In this document: positions 8,688-17,144 of the stretch, in pieces
Numbering within the stretch: the stretch's first letter is position 1
How the letters are laid out: every line of letters begins with the position of its first letter
Assembly (NCBI RefSeq): GCF_029851875.1
Contig: NZ_JARKVC010000036.1
Location: 1 to 56,692, forward strand
Source: Actinomyces sp.
GTDB taxonomy: Bacteria; Actinomycetota; Actinomycetes; Actinomycetales; Actinomycetaceae
DNA: 56,692 nt
Direction: 5' to 3'
The notes under the pieces: generated by a model
What the model was told of the DNA's origin: nothing
Seen by the model: the letters and a program-made list of their open reading frames with translations, nothing else
Databases searched by the model: none
Translations under genes and position numbers: made by a program

Positions 8688-9452
8688 ATGACAATCGCAA
8701 GTGCCTCCACGCGCAGCGCCACCACGGCCTCTTCCGACCTTCGGGGCGCCTACCCGTCCTTGAGTCCCGCACCAGCGACTCAGGCGACGATCACCATGCA
8801 GGCGATCAAGGACTACATCGTCCAGGCGTCCCTGCAGCCCGGAGACCCGTTGCCCACCGAGTCCCAGCTGTGCGAGGACCTCGGCGTCTCCCGGTCCTCG
8901 GTGCGCGAGGCGGTGCGCACCCTCGTCGCCCTCGACATCGTCGAGGTCCGCCACGGGCACGGCACCTTCGTCGGCCAGGCGTCCATGCGCCCCATGGTGG
9001 AGTCACTCGTCTTCCGCAGCCTGCTCAACCGCAACAGCGGCTACCAGGGCCTGCTCAACGTCGTCGAGCTCCGCGCCACCCTTGACACCGCCCTCGCCCC
9101 TGAGGTGGTCCGCGCCTGGAAGGGTCACAAGGACCCCCAGATCGAGGCGACCGTGGAGGAGATGGAGGAGCTGGCGCACCAGGGACGCCCCTTCCCCGAG
9201 CAGGACCGGGCCTTCCACGCCCAGCTCCTGGCACGGCTGGACAACCCGCTCTACCGGCACCTGACCGACGCCTTGTGGGCAGTTCACGTCCTGCTCATCC
9301 CGCTTCTGCGGGCCCCCGAGCCCAAGGACGTCCTGGACACCGCCGTCCTGCACCGTCAGATGCTGCTGACCGCTCAGGCCGGGGACATCGACTCCTACCG
9401 CGTGGCGGTCAAGTCCCACTACCGGCCGGTCCTGGCCTCGATAGGCCGCTGA
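8688..9452 (+). CDS. GntR/FadR-family transcriptional regulator of the nan operon
   Basis: 254-residue regulator. Residues about 32-100 form a GntR winged helix (LQPGDPLPTESQLCEDLGVSRSSVREAVRTL) and the remainder an all-helical FCD effector domain (RAFHAQLL is typical; the last metal-binding His region is near HYRPVLAS). It is divergent from the sialate operon and flanked by candidate operators, so it probably represses the operon until a sialate-derived effector binds. The name NanR would fit by role but is not proven. Confidence 0.85.
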   Translation: MTIASASTRSATTASSDLRGAYPSLSPAPATQATITMQAIKDYIVQASLQPGDPLPTESQLCEDLGVSRSSVREAVRTLVALDIVEVRHGHGTFVGQASMRPMVESLVFRSLLNRNSGYQGLLNVVELRATLDTALAPEVVRAWKGHKDPQIEATVEEMEELAHQGRPFPEQDRAFHAQLLARLDNPLYRHLTDALWAVHVLLIPLLRAPEPKDVLDTAVLHRQMLLTAQAGDIDSYRVAVKSHYRPVLASIGR

Positions 9453-9494
9453 GCAGCCGGGTGCCAGGATCCCCGCCATCCAGGCGGCAGCCTC

Positions 9495-10571
9495 CTAGAG
9501 CCCCGGATAGGTGCCGTTACCGATGACCAGCCGAAGGTTGTCTGCGGGGTCCTGCGGCTGGAGGAGGCGCTCGAGCCAGGACTGACGTGCCTGCTCCAGG
9601 TCACGTGCCAGCCACGTGCAGCACACCACCTCCATGGCGTGGGTCCCACCGGGATAGACGTGCAGCTCGCAGTCGCCGCCGTCTCGCCAGATCCTGCTCG
9701 CCATCTCCACGACCTCGTCACGGAAGACCTCCGCAGAGGCCACCGAGAGGAACACGGCACCCAGCCCGCCGAGGTCGGTGGCACGGGAGGCAGCGTCCTC
9801 CTCACTCACCTGCGGTCCGCCTCGTCGCTCACCGAGCACCTGGTGCCACGCCCAGTCGTTCCACGACGCGGGCCAGCGCCCGTCCTGCGGGTACTGGGCC
9901 GCGGAGGAGGGCCGGACGACGCCGTCAGGACCCTGCATCCCGGTGCGGTCGTCAAGCATCGGGTAGTCCAGGAGGTAGCCCAGCGCGCGAGGCCCGCCCG
10001 GGCGACGACCAGCGAGCGCGAGACACATTCCCAGGCCTCCCCCAGCGCTCGGACCGGTGACAATGATCCGCTCCGGGTCGCACCCCAGCTCCTCCGCATG
10101 TGCACGCGCCCACTGCAGCGCGCTCAGGCAGTCCCGCGTGGCGGCCGGCGAGGGGTGCTCGGGAGCCAACCGGTACTCCGGGGAGACGATGACCCCTCCC
10201 CACCGCCGCATCCACGGCACGCACCGCACGACGTCGTCGTACCGGTTGCCCACGACCCGTCCCCCGCCGTGCAGCGAGAGGAACAGCGGCGCACCCCTTC
10301 CCGTCCCTGCGGGACGCAGCGCTGAGTCCTGGCCCGCGCTGAGGACGGCGACCGCCATCGTCGAGCCGTCCTCACGACTGATCTCGCGCTCGGTAGCGAC
10401 CAGGTCCGGGTACTGCTCCAGCAGCCGCTGTCGCGTGGCCGCAACCGGCCTGCGCCACTGCGGCAGGGTCTCCTCGTTCAGGGGAAGGTCGAGACCTGCA
10501 GCGTCCAGCGCGTTGAGAACCACCTGAGTGTGTGGGTCGTAGGCGGGACGCGCAGGGGGAAGGGCAGGCAT
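9495..10571 (-). CDS. Alpha/beta hydrolase, HSL-type esterase
   Basis: About 358 residues. It has the hormone-sensitive-lipase oxyanion motif (LSLHGGGRVVGNR, HGGG), the nucleophile elbow GPSAGGG (GxSxG), and plausible acid and His in the C-terminal SAEVFRDE and GTHAMEV segments. The likely start is ATG at 10571 (MPALPPARPAYD), with AAGGAA 6 bases upstream; the open frame continues further without start support. It is convergent with the regulator and divergent from the NCS2 gene. The substrate is unknown. Confidence 0.82.
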   Translation of the reverse strand: MPALPPARPAYDPHTQVVLNALDAAGLDLPLNEETLPQWRRPVAATRQRLLEQYPDLVATEREISREDGSTMAVAVLSAGQDSALRPAGTGRGAPLFLSLHGGGRVVGNRYDDVVRCVPWMRRWGGVIVSPEYRLAPEHPSPAATRDCLSALQWARAHAEELGCDPERIIVTGPSAGGGLGMCLALAGRRPGGPRALGYLLDYPMLDDRTGMQGPDGVVRPSSAAQYPQDGRWPASWNDWAWHQVLGERRGGPQVSEEDAASRATDLGGLGAVFLSVASAEVFRDEVVEMASRIWRDGGDCELHVYPGGTHAMEVVCCTWLARDLEQARQSWLERLLQPQDPADNLRLVIGNGTYPGL

Positions 10572-10710
10572 CGGCGTTCCTTCAGTAGCATGGCGGCCGC
10601 CAGGTCGCAGACGTCGCCTCCCGCGCCGCACGCCCCCAGGGTAGGAGCGCACACAGCGGGGCCTCAAGGCGCCCTGGCGTGTTCCACCCATCCTAGGAGA
10701 GTCTCCTCGC

Positions 10711-12687
10711 ATGTCCTACGGCCAGCCTCCCAGTGTCGCCGATCCTGTCTCCTCCGCCCCTCGTCCCAAGGACCCTGTTGACGTCGTCCCTCCCTTCGGG
10801 CGCCTGGCCGTCCTCGGCGTCCAGCACGTCCTGGCCTTCTACGCGGGCGCCGTCGTCGTCCCCCTGGTCATCGCCTCCGGGCTGAGCCTGGACGCGGCCA
10901 CCACCGTCCACCTCATCAACGCTGACCTCCTGACCTGCGGCATCGCCACGATCATCCAGTCCGCCGGCCTGGGACCGAGGATCGGTGTACGTCTGCCCCT
11001 CATCCAGGGCGTGACCTTCACTGCGGTCTCACCGCTCATCGCCATCGGCCTGGCCGCCTCCGGAGGGGCCGGCGGCACAGCGGGCCTGACCGCGATGTAC
11101 GGCTCGATCATCGCCGCCGGACTCGCCACCTTCCTCGTCGCGCCGTGGTTCGCCAGGCTGCTGCGCTTCTTCCCGCCGGTGGTCACCGGCACGCTCCTGA
11201 CGGTCATGGGAACCACGCTCATGAGCGTGTCTGCCACAGACATCGTCGCCTGGGGCACCCAGGCCAGCGCCGCGGGCGCTGACCCCTCCGGCCCGACCTT
11301 GCGAGGCCTGGGCTACGCCATGCTCACCATCGCCCTGATCGTCCTGGTCCAGCGTGTCTTCAAGGGGTTCATGTCCACGATCTCGGTCCTCATCGGCCTC
11401 GTGGCGGCCACGGGCCTGGCCTGGGTGCTGGGCGACACCGACTTCTCAGGCGTGGGCGAGGCGGCCGTGGTCGGCATCACCACGCCGTTCTACTTCGGCA
11501 CTCCCACCTTCACCGTCACCGGCATCGTCTCCATGCTCATCGTCATGGCTGTCACCGCGGTGGAGACCACCGGCGACGTCTTCGCCACCGGTGAGGTCGT
11601 GGGCAAGCGCATCACGCCGGCGCACGTGGCCAACGCGCTGCGCGCTGACGGCCTGTCGACGGTGCTGGGCGGGGTGCTCAACTCCTTCCCCTACACCTGC
11701 TTCGCCCAGAACGTCGGTCTGGTGCGCCTGACGCGGGTGCGCTCACGCTGGGTGGTCACCTGCGCCGGCGTCATCATGATCGTGCTGGGCCTGCTGCCCA
11801 AGGCCGCTGCCGTCGTCGCCGCTATCCCCTCCCCCGTCATCGGCGGAGCCTCCCTGGCCATGTTCGCCTCGGTGGCGGTCGTAGGTATCCAGACCCTCGG
11901 CAAGGTCGACATGCACGACAACCGCAACGCCGTCATCGTCTCCACCTCGGTGGGACTGGCGCTGCTGGTGACCTTCAAGCCCGACATCGCCTCGATGATG
12001 CCCAGCTGGCTGGCCATCCTCTTCGGCTCGGGCGTGACGATCGGCGCGCTGAGCGCCGTCATCCTCAACCTGCTGTTCTTCCACCTGGGCCGCCAGGAGG
12101 GGGCCGACGTCGCGCTCGTCCACGGCCGTGCCGTGGGGCTGGAGGAGGTCAACGAGATGGAGCGCGAGCAGTTCGTCGAGGTCTTCTCCCGGCTCTACGC
12201 CGACGCCACCTGGCCGGCTGAGCGCGCGTGGGAGCACCGCCCCTTCGCCTCCACCGCAGCACTGCGCCAGGCCTTTGAGGACGAGGTCCTCTCCGCCCAG
12301 CCGCAGGAGCAGGAGGACCTGATCCGCGGCTACGCCGACATCACCGAGCTCCTGCTGGGCGAGGAGGGAGACAGCCAGGCCGAGCTTGACACCGCCTCAC
12401 TCGCGCTGGGCTCCTTCAACGACGCCGAGCAGGCTGAGCTACGTGGCCTGTCCCAGGCCTACCAGGAGAAGTTCTCCCGCCCCCTGGTCATGTGCGTGGA
12501 GCGGCTGACTGACCGCCACCAGCTGCTCGCCCGGGGCTGGGCACGCGTGGAGAGCTCGCCGGCCCGTGAGGCGCGCTGCGCCGTCGGTGAGGTCATCGAC
12601 ATCGCCGACGAGCGCTTCGACGCCATGGTCGCTGACGCCAACCCGATCCGTAGCGCCTGGTCGAGAAAGTTCGACCAGCTGGACTGA
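10711..12687 (+). CDS. NCS2 purine/uracil permease fused to an OHCU-decarboxylase-like domain
   Basis: 658 residues in two parts. Residues about 25-460 are an NCS2 (uracil-xanthine-urate permease) transporter with about 14 membrane segments and the family signature QNVGLVRLTRVRSR. Residues about 475-655 resemble OHCU decarboxylase (UraD), the last enzyme of urate to allantoin conversion: MEREQFVEVFSRLYADATWPAER at the start, RPFAS, EQEDLIRGYADI, and PLVMCVERLT. UraD enzymes have His in the HPDL motif where this protein has YADI (Tyr541), so the domain may be inactive or regulatory. ATG at 10711 follows AGGAGA. No urate oxidase or HIU hydrolase gene is seen nearby. Confidence 0.85.
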   Translation: MSYGQPPSVADPVSSAPRPKDPVDVVPPFGRLAVLGVQHVLAFYAGAVVVPLVIASGLSLDAATTVHLINADLLTCGIATIIQSAGLGPRIGVRLPLIQGVTFTAVSPLIAIGLAASGGAGGTAGLTAMYGSIIAAGLATFLVAPWFARLLRFFPPVVTGTLLTVMGTTLMSVSATDIVAWGTQASAAGADPSGPTLRGLGYAMLTIALIVLVQRVFKGFMSTISVLIGLVAATGLAWVLGDTDFSGVGEAAVVGITTPFYFGTPTFTVTGIVSMLIVMAVTAVETTGDVFATGEVVGKRITPAHVANALRADGLSTVLGGVLNSFPYTCFAQNVGLVRLTRVRSRWVVTCAGVIMIVLGLLPKAAAVVAAIPSPVIGGASLAMFASVAVVGIQTLGKVDMHDNRNAVIVSTSVGLALLVTFKPDIASMMPSWLAILFGSGVTIGALSAVILNLLFFHLGRQEGADVALVHGRAVGLEEVNEMEREQFVEVFSRLYADATWPAERAWEHRPFASTAALRQAFEDEVLSAQPQEQEDLIRGYADITELLLGEEGDSQAELDTASLALGSFNDAEQAELRGLSQAYQEKFSRPLVMCVERLTDRHQLLARGWARVESSPAREARCAVGEVIDIADERFDAMVADANPIRSAWSRKFDQLD

Positions 12688-13459
12688 GGGTCCTCCCCTC
12701 GATCCTCACGTCGGCCGTCTCCGCACTCACCCCAGCTCCCGTCGCTTGAGGCCCTAGACAGTCGGTCTGAGGGAGGTGGGTTGGCCGGGGACCGTCGTCT
12801 TAGGCCCTAGACAGTCGACTTGGGGGTCCCGGGCTGGCCCAGGTCGTCGCTTCAGGCCGGGAACAGTCGCTCTGATTGCAGCGGCCACGGGAACCGACTG
12901 TTGAGGGCCTCAAGCGAGGGACCTGCGAAACCGGCCAGGTGGACACAGACGGTTACGGACCTGAAACGACGAGGCGCGGTCAGATCCAGCTCATCGTTTC
13001 AGGCCCCAGACAGTCGGTCTGAGGGAGGCGGGCTCCCCGGCGTCGTCGATTCAGGCCGGGAACAGTCGGTTCGGAGACTGTCGACTGGCTCAACTCATCG
13101 GTTCAGGCCGTGGAAAGTCGGTTCGGTTGTGGCAACTGTGGGGATCGACTGTTGAGGGCCTCAGGCGACGGACCCGCGGAACCGGCCAGGTGGACACAGA
13201 CGGTTACGGACCTGAAACGACGAAGCACAGACGCGCCTGCCCCCGTAGGAGGGCCGCGCGGACGGGGGGGGGAACCAGGGCGACGCTAGACCGTCACGTC
13301 GAGGCCCGCATCGGTCTGCACTGACCTCGCGCAGCCTCACAGGGAATACAGGTAGATCTGGAGCTGTTCCACGGGAGCCGATGCTGCTAGCATGGCGACC
13401 CGGCCCTGCGGGGCCAGTTGCAGGTCGTCGTCTTGACGGCGGCCGTTGACAACTACACA
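12688..13459. repeat. Non-coding array of direct and inverted repeats (core 12741-13225)
   Basis: No convincing gene. Units resembling TCGTTTCAGGCCCTAGACAG recur at about 50-base steps: forward at 12741, 12793, 12843, 12991, 13041 and 13094, inverted at 12892, 12946, 13144 and 13198. The whole set is a tandem duplication with a period of about 252 bases; the inverted halves 12892-12974 and 13144-13225 are nearly identical. Forward and inverted units could pair into long hairpins. A G9 run lies at 13264-13272. From 13330 to 13459 only the probable ssrA promoter and leader is seen (TAGCAT at about 13389 could be its -10). Confidence 0.8.
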
Positions 13460-13827
13460 GGGGATGATCGGTTTCGACGACGGTCGTGGGTTCAGGAGAA
13501 GCGGGTCGAGGATGCACAGTCATCTCGTCAACGCTCTGTGCGAACCAATAGGTGCCGATAACACTCGCACCGACTTCGCCCTCGCCGCCTGAGCGAGCCT
13601 CGAAGTCCGTCAGCCCGGGGACTGCTTCCGCCCCGGTTCCTGGCGTCATCTAGGGAGCCACTGCTGAGGTCCTTCGTCATCGGGGGCTTCGGGACATTTA
13701 GGTGACTGAGCCCGTCGGCGTCCTTGTTCGCGTGAGACGCCGGGGCTGAGAAAATCGCTAGCGAACTGCACCCGGAGAAGTCCTGTTGCACCACCGTCGG
13801 ACGGGGGTTCGATTCCCCCCATCTCCA
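13460..13827 (+). ncRNA. ssrA: Transfer-messenger RNA (tmRNA)
   Basis: Rescues stalled ribosomes by trans-translation with SmpB (gene at 15148). The 5' end GGGGATGATCGGTTTCGAC and the 3' TPsiC arm (GGGGGTTCGATTCCCCCC) are classic, and GGGGATG pairs with CATCTCC to close the acceptor stem. The tag frame starts at 13554 and reads ADNTRTDFALAA followed by TGA. The final CCA is not encoded (ACGA follows), so it would be added after processing. About 368 bases, a normal length. The tag's ALAA end is useful for comparison with the C-termini of the prophage repressor and integrase. Confidence 0.96.
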
Positions 13828-13830
13828 CGA

Positions 13831-13901
13831 TTCATTGGCAGCCCAATGATTTTGGCAGTCCTGGTGCTGACACACCCGTAGTGCGTCAGCACCAGGACTG
13901 C
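13831..13901. terminator. Terminators after ssrA
   Basis: Two hairpins: TCATTGG/CCAATGA followed by TTTT (about 13832-13853), and a perfect 17-bp stem (13855-13871 with 13885-13901, 13-base loop). The second can also serve the convergent hicBA operon. Confidence 0.8.
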
Positions 13902-13943
13902 AACATACCTTGAGAGCGCTGACAGGAGCCGACAGTGAGAGCC

Positions 13944-14318
13944 TCAGGTAACCAGCTGGGCCGCCCTCTGGTGCGATACCCCCATGATCGTGCCCACGTC
14001 CCGTAGAGTCAGCCCCGCCTCACGAAGAGACCGGGCCGCGGCACGGGACGCCTCAGCCGCCGCACGAGTAGCCTCAGCAGCCACCCGACGTGACTCCTCA
14101 GCCCGTGCAGCCGCAGACGTGTACGCCTCAGGCAGCACAGGCACCAGGTCCACCGTCACCTCATCCTGGGACAGAGCAGCCAGGTAGGCGATCGCCTCGC
14201 GCATCTCCTCCTCAGCCTGGTCCAGACGGCGGACCTGGGACACAGCCCCTACCTCAGGAGCCTCCAGCACCCACCAGTCGCCCCGGCCCCGCTCGGCCGT
14301 GACCGTGAACGTCCTCAT
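13944..14318 (-). CDS. hicB: HicB-family antitoxin
   Basis: About 124 residues. The N-terminal half is a HicB-like partial RNase H fold (MRTFTVTAERGRGDWWVLEAPE), a middle segment is Ala/Arg-rich helix, and the C-terminus looks like a helix-turn-helix (LTLRDVGTIMGVSHQRAAQL) that would bind its own promoter. ATG at 14318 overlaps the toxin stop (ATGA), the normal hicAB coupling; a start three codons earlier is possible but would sit on the ribosome binding site. It should neutralise HicA, which is frameshifted here. Confidence 0.8.
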   Translation of the reverse strand: MRTFTVTAERGRGDWWVLEAPEVGAVSQVRRLDQAEEEMREAIAYLAALSQDEVTVDLVPVLPEAYTSAAARAEESRRVAAEATRAAAEASRAAARSLREAGLTLRDVGTIMGVSHQRAAQLVT

Positions 14319-14528
14319 CGCCACCATCCCTTCCCGCCGAGCACGTCGGCGAACTGATCAAAAAACTTGCCCGCGGTCACGTCGTCGATCTCACTGTGAC
14401 GCCCCAGGGTGCGTGACAGTCCCCCCGATAGTGACGGCGGTATGGCGCTTGAGCTCGGTCGTAGTGACCTCCAGGCCCATCTTCCCGGCCTGCTTCTTGA
14501 GCCGCTTAAGTACCGCCGCCCTCTTCAT
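14315..14528 (-). pseudogene. hicA: HicA-family toxin, frameshifted
   Basis: HicA toxins are small dsRBD-like mRNA interferases. From ATG at 14528 the frame reads MKRAAVLKRLKKQAG ... RHTAVTIGG and then stops early. Removing one G from the G6 run (C6 on the plus strand, 14421-14426) restores LSRTLGRHSEIDDVTAGKFF to ...GGKGWWR, ending in a TGA that overlaps the hicB start. The length of 214 bases is one more than a multiple of three, as expected for a single extra base. The restored protein of about 70 residues has the RH(S)EI block of HicA. As written the toxin is not made whole. Confidence 0.75.
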
Positions 14529-14559
14529 GGCGTCTTATCTAGCCCACACTAGAACATGA

Positions 14560-15021
14560 TTGCAAGCCCGAACTAGAAGAACCGTGGAAGGCAGCACGGA
14601 CCCTGACGACATATTGACCGCCACCGAGGCACAGGCGGCCTCAGAGCCACCTCGCCTCACTCCGGAGAACAACCCTGACCTGAGTGCTCTCCTCCAGGTG
14701 GGAGAGCCAGGCGATCCGTCCGTCGCGTCATTCGCGAAGGCCTATGCGGGGCAGGAGATCGAATTTGACGCAAGCTTCTGCTACGTCGTGCCTCACGGAG
14801 ATGCCACCACTCGTTTTGACGTTCTTGTGTGCCCCGGAGACTTTGACCCGGACCACGCTTCCGGTCCCGCGTTCAAGCTCGAGGACGTCAATCCACAAGC
14901 TGACCTCAACCTGCCCAGCATCACGTACGGCAGCAACATCCATCTCATCGCCCGAGTTGGCGAGTACAAGCCTCTCTCCGAGCTCTTCCTCCTCGACCCG
15001 ATCGAGGCCCGGCTGCGCTGA
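14560..15021 (+). CDS. DUF4839-domain protein, probably N-terminally truncated
   Basis: Up to 153 residues from TTG at 14560; GTG at 14584 is an alternative. From LTPENNPDLSALL to GEYKPLSELFLLDPIEARL it matches the DUF4839 pattern (LTxENNxxL; FDxxxxxVxxHGDxxTR; VGEY...LDP). Family members usually have a long N-terminal part with a membrane segment, which is absent, so this may be a remnant. It starts divergently from hicA with only 31 bases between; ACTAGAA occurs twice there (14549, 14571). Function unknown. Confidence 0.55.
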   Translation: MQARTRRTVEGSTDPDDILTATEAQAASEPPRLTPENNPDLSALLQVGEPGDPSVASFAKAYAGQEIEFDASFCYVVPHGDATTRFDVLVCPGDFDPDHASGPAFKLEDVNPQADLNLPSITYGSNIHLIARVGEYKPLSELFLLDPIEARLR

Positions 15022-15056
15022 GCAGTCCCCCTGAGGAAGGAGAGCCGTAAGCGCTC

Positions 15057-15101
15057 AACGGCGTCGTGACGCGCGTTTCATCCGCACGTCACGACGCCGT
15101 T
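15057..15101. terminator. Bidirectional terminator between the DUF4839 gene and smpB
   Basis: Perfect 15-bp inverted repeat (15057-15071 with 15087-15101) with a 15-base loop, between convergent genes. Confidence 0.8.
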
Positions 15102-15147
15102 CCTTGCTGTGTTCCGTCACCGGTGGTCACGCCGCCATCGTGCGTCC

Positions 15148-15678
15148 TTAGCCCCTCCGTCGGTTGGCCGCCGCCATGGCACGCGCGGCCTCACGCTTGT
15201 CCTGGGCCTCGCGCAGGGACTGACGCTTGTCCCAGTCCTGCTTACCACGTGCCAGGGCGATCTCGATCTTGGCGCGTCCGCCGATGAAGTACAGCTCCAG
15301 CGGCACCACCGTGTAGCCCTTGGCATGGACCCGCTGAGACAGACGCTCCAGCTCGGCGCGGTGCAGCAGCAGCTTACGCTTGCGCCTGGGCGAGTGGTTG
15401 TTCCACGTGCCCTGCAGGTACTCCGGGATGTGCGCCCCCTGGAGCCAGGCCTCACCGTGCCGGTCGATCTCGATCCAGGCCTCGGTCAGGGAGGCGCGCC
15501 CCATCCTCAGCGCCTTGACCTCGGTGCCGGTCAGGGACAGGCCCGCCTCGTAGCGGTCCTCGATGAAGTAGTCGTGACTGGCCTTCTTGTTACGGGCGAT
15601 GGTCTTGTGGGCGTCAGAGGCGGCCTTGGCCCGCTCCCCCACGGTGGGCTTCCTCGGTCGGTCCGTCTGAGCAGCCAT
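15148..15678 (-). CDS. smpB: SsrA-binding protein SmpB
   Basis: Binds tmRNA and brings it to stalled ribosomes. 176 residues from ATG at 15678, preceded by AAAGGAG; the frame is open a little further upstream without support. Seen: [39 protein letters not shown], the LLLHRAEL block, [11 protein letters not shown] and the basic C-terminal tail starting [13 protein letters not shown], which enters the mRNA channel. It is a little longer than the usual 150-160 aa because of N- and C-terminal extensions. It follows ftsE-ftsX-hydrolase on the same strand. Confidence 0.96.
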   Translation of the reverse strand: MAAQTDRPRKPTVGERAKAASDAHKTIARNKKASHDYFIEDRYEAGLSLTGTEVKALRMGRASLTEAWIEIDRHGEAWLQGAHIPEYLQGTWNNHSPRRKRKLLLHRAELERLSQRVHAKGYTVVPLELYFIGGRAKIEIALARGKQDWDKRQSLREAQDKREAARAMAAANRRRG

Positions 15679-15762
15679 GCGCGTCTCCTTTCCTCGTCGG
15701 CTCACAGCGCGTGCAGGCGCAAGAGCCTAGCCTACGCGGAGCAGGGCCGCCCCGGAAGGTGG

Positions 15763-17139
15763 TCAGAAACCGGGCAGCGACATCGGGTCGACCGTCGAGC
15801 CGTTGATGTGGACCTCGAAGTGGACGTGGGGCCCCGTGGCTCCGCCCGTCATTCCCGTCAGCCCGATCTGCTGCCCCTTGGTCACGTTGACGCCGCTACC
15901 CACGGAGTAGGCGGACAGGTGGCAGTAGATGATGACCACCGACTGTCCGTTGATCACCCCACCGTTGAGGATGATCCCGTTGCCGCAGGTGGCGCTCTGG
16001 AACTGGCTGAGCGAACCCGAGACCGCGGCGTACTGAGGGGTGCCCTGCGAGGCCATGAGGTCGACTCCAGCGTGCAGCCGGTAGGCCCCCGTGATGGGGT
16101 GGACGCGGTAGCCGTAGGAGGATGCCACAGTCAGCGGCCCGGTGATCGGGTGCCCGATCGCACCGCTGCCCAGGTCCGCGGCTGCGGCAGCCCCGGAGGA
16201 GGCACCCGTGTAGCCCGACGACGCACGGTTCTGCGCGTCGATCGACGCGATCGTCTGGGCCGCGGCGGCAGCGTCAGCCTCCGACTGCCGCACCTGCTCC
16301 TGCAGGCCGGCCTTCTGCGTCTCCAGACTCGCCGCTGCCGACTGCTTCTGGGAGGTGAGCGTAGCGACCTCGTCACGCTTGGCCTGCGCCGCCGTCGCCG
16401 CCTCCTCAGCGGCCGCCTTGGCCTGGTCAGCCTGCTGGGCCAGGGCGCCGACGCGCTCGGTCACGGCGTCCTGACGGGCCTTGCGGTTGGCGTCCTGGGC
16501 CCGCTCCTGCTCGGCCGCCGCCAGCACCGACTCCTGGATACCAGAGGCGATCTCCATCGTGGAGGCGCGCTGGCTGAGGTCCTCAACCGACTCAGAGTCG
16601 AGCACGTAGGTCCATGAGGTCAGGGAGGAGTCTCCCTGGTAGGTGGACACGACCAGCGAGGCGACGGCGTCCTGGTGAGCACCTGCCGTGGCAGCCGACT
16701 CCTCGGCCTGGCTCGTCAGGGTGTCAAGATCAGCCTGCGCCACGGACAGCCGGTCCGCAGCAGCCTGCTGCTCGCGCTGCTTCTGCGCCAGCGTGGCCTC
16801 CGCGCCGTCGAGCTCGGTCTGGGCCGAGCTCAGCGCGGTCTGCGCCGCCTGCAGGTCCAGGTAGGCCTGCCCCAGCTCCGCGGAGACACCCTCCAGGGAG
16901 GCTGTCAGCTCAGCCGTGCGCTGGTTGGCCTGCCGCTGCTGCTCGACGGCGTCCGAGCGATCGTCAGCAACCGCCGGAGCGCTCGTGGCGACCACTGGCG
17001 CCAGCGCAAGAGCGAGCGCGCCCAACGCTGCGGCCGCGCCCAGGCGAGCGCGCCCAGCACGCCGTCGTCCCGCCGACGTCCCGCCAGAACGCTCACGGAG
17101 CAGGAACGAGGTGTCCTCACCTCGGTGCAGGCTGTTCAT
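15763..17139 (-). CDS. FtsEX-linked coiled-coil LytM/M23 peptidoglycan hydrolase
   Basis: 458 residues: signal segment (about 28-60, ending near SAPAVA), long Glu/Gln/Ala coiled coil (about 65-330), then a C-terminal M23 domain. The zinc and catalytic residues are all present: H356 and D360 (LHAGVDL), H407 (CHLS), and H438 and H440 (HVHFE). It therefore looks like an EnvC-type partner of FtsEX but with an intact active site, unlike EnvC, which only activates amidases. The ATG lies 5 bases after the ftsX stop. It probably cleaves septal peptide cross-links under FtsEX control. The start is chosen at MNSLHRG; the longer frame overlaps ftsX. Confidence 0.85.
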   Translation of the reverse strand: MNSLHRGEDTSFLLRERSGGTSAGRRRAGRARLGAAAALGALALALAPVVATSAPAVADDRSDAVEQQRQANQRTAELTASLEGVSAELGQAYLDLQAAQTALSSAQTELDGAEATLAQKQREQQAAADRLSVAQADLDTLTSQAEESAATAGAHQDAVASLVVSTYQGDSSLTSWTYVLDSESVEDLSQRASTMEIASGIQESVLAAAEQERAQDANRKARQDAVTERVGALAQQADQAKAAAEEAATAAQAKRDEVATLTSQKQSAAASLETQKAGLQEQVRQSEADAAAAAQTIASIDAQNRASSGYTGASSGAAAAADLGSGAIGHPITGPLTVASSYGYRVHPITGAYRLHAGVDLMASQGTPQYAAVSGSLSQFQSATCGNGIILNGGVINGQSVVIIYCHLSAYSVGSGVNVTKGQQIGLTGMTGGATGPHVHFEVHINGSTVDPMSLPGF

Positions 17140-17144
17140 GATGA

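Noticed and set aside
9563..10325. Long plus-strand frames opposite the esterase gene
   Set aside because: Antisense shadow of a clear HSL-family protein; no domain or ribosome site.
12741..13225. CRISPR array
   Set aside because: Units are regularly spaced but diverged, occur in both orientations and the intervals are themselves duplicated; no cas genes are seen.
12820..13324. Short coding frames inside the repeat array
   Set aside because: No ribosome sites, no domain, and the frames follow the repeats rather than codon bias.
13460..13827. ssrA as a second phage attachment site
   Set aside because: No duplicate of the tmRNA 3' end was seen in the window.
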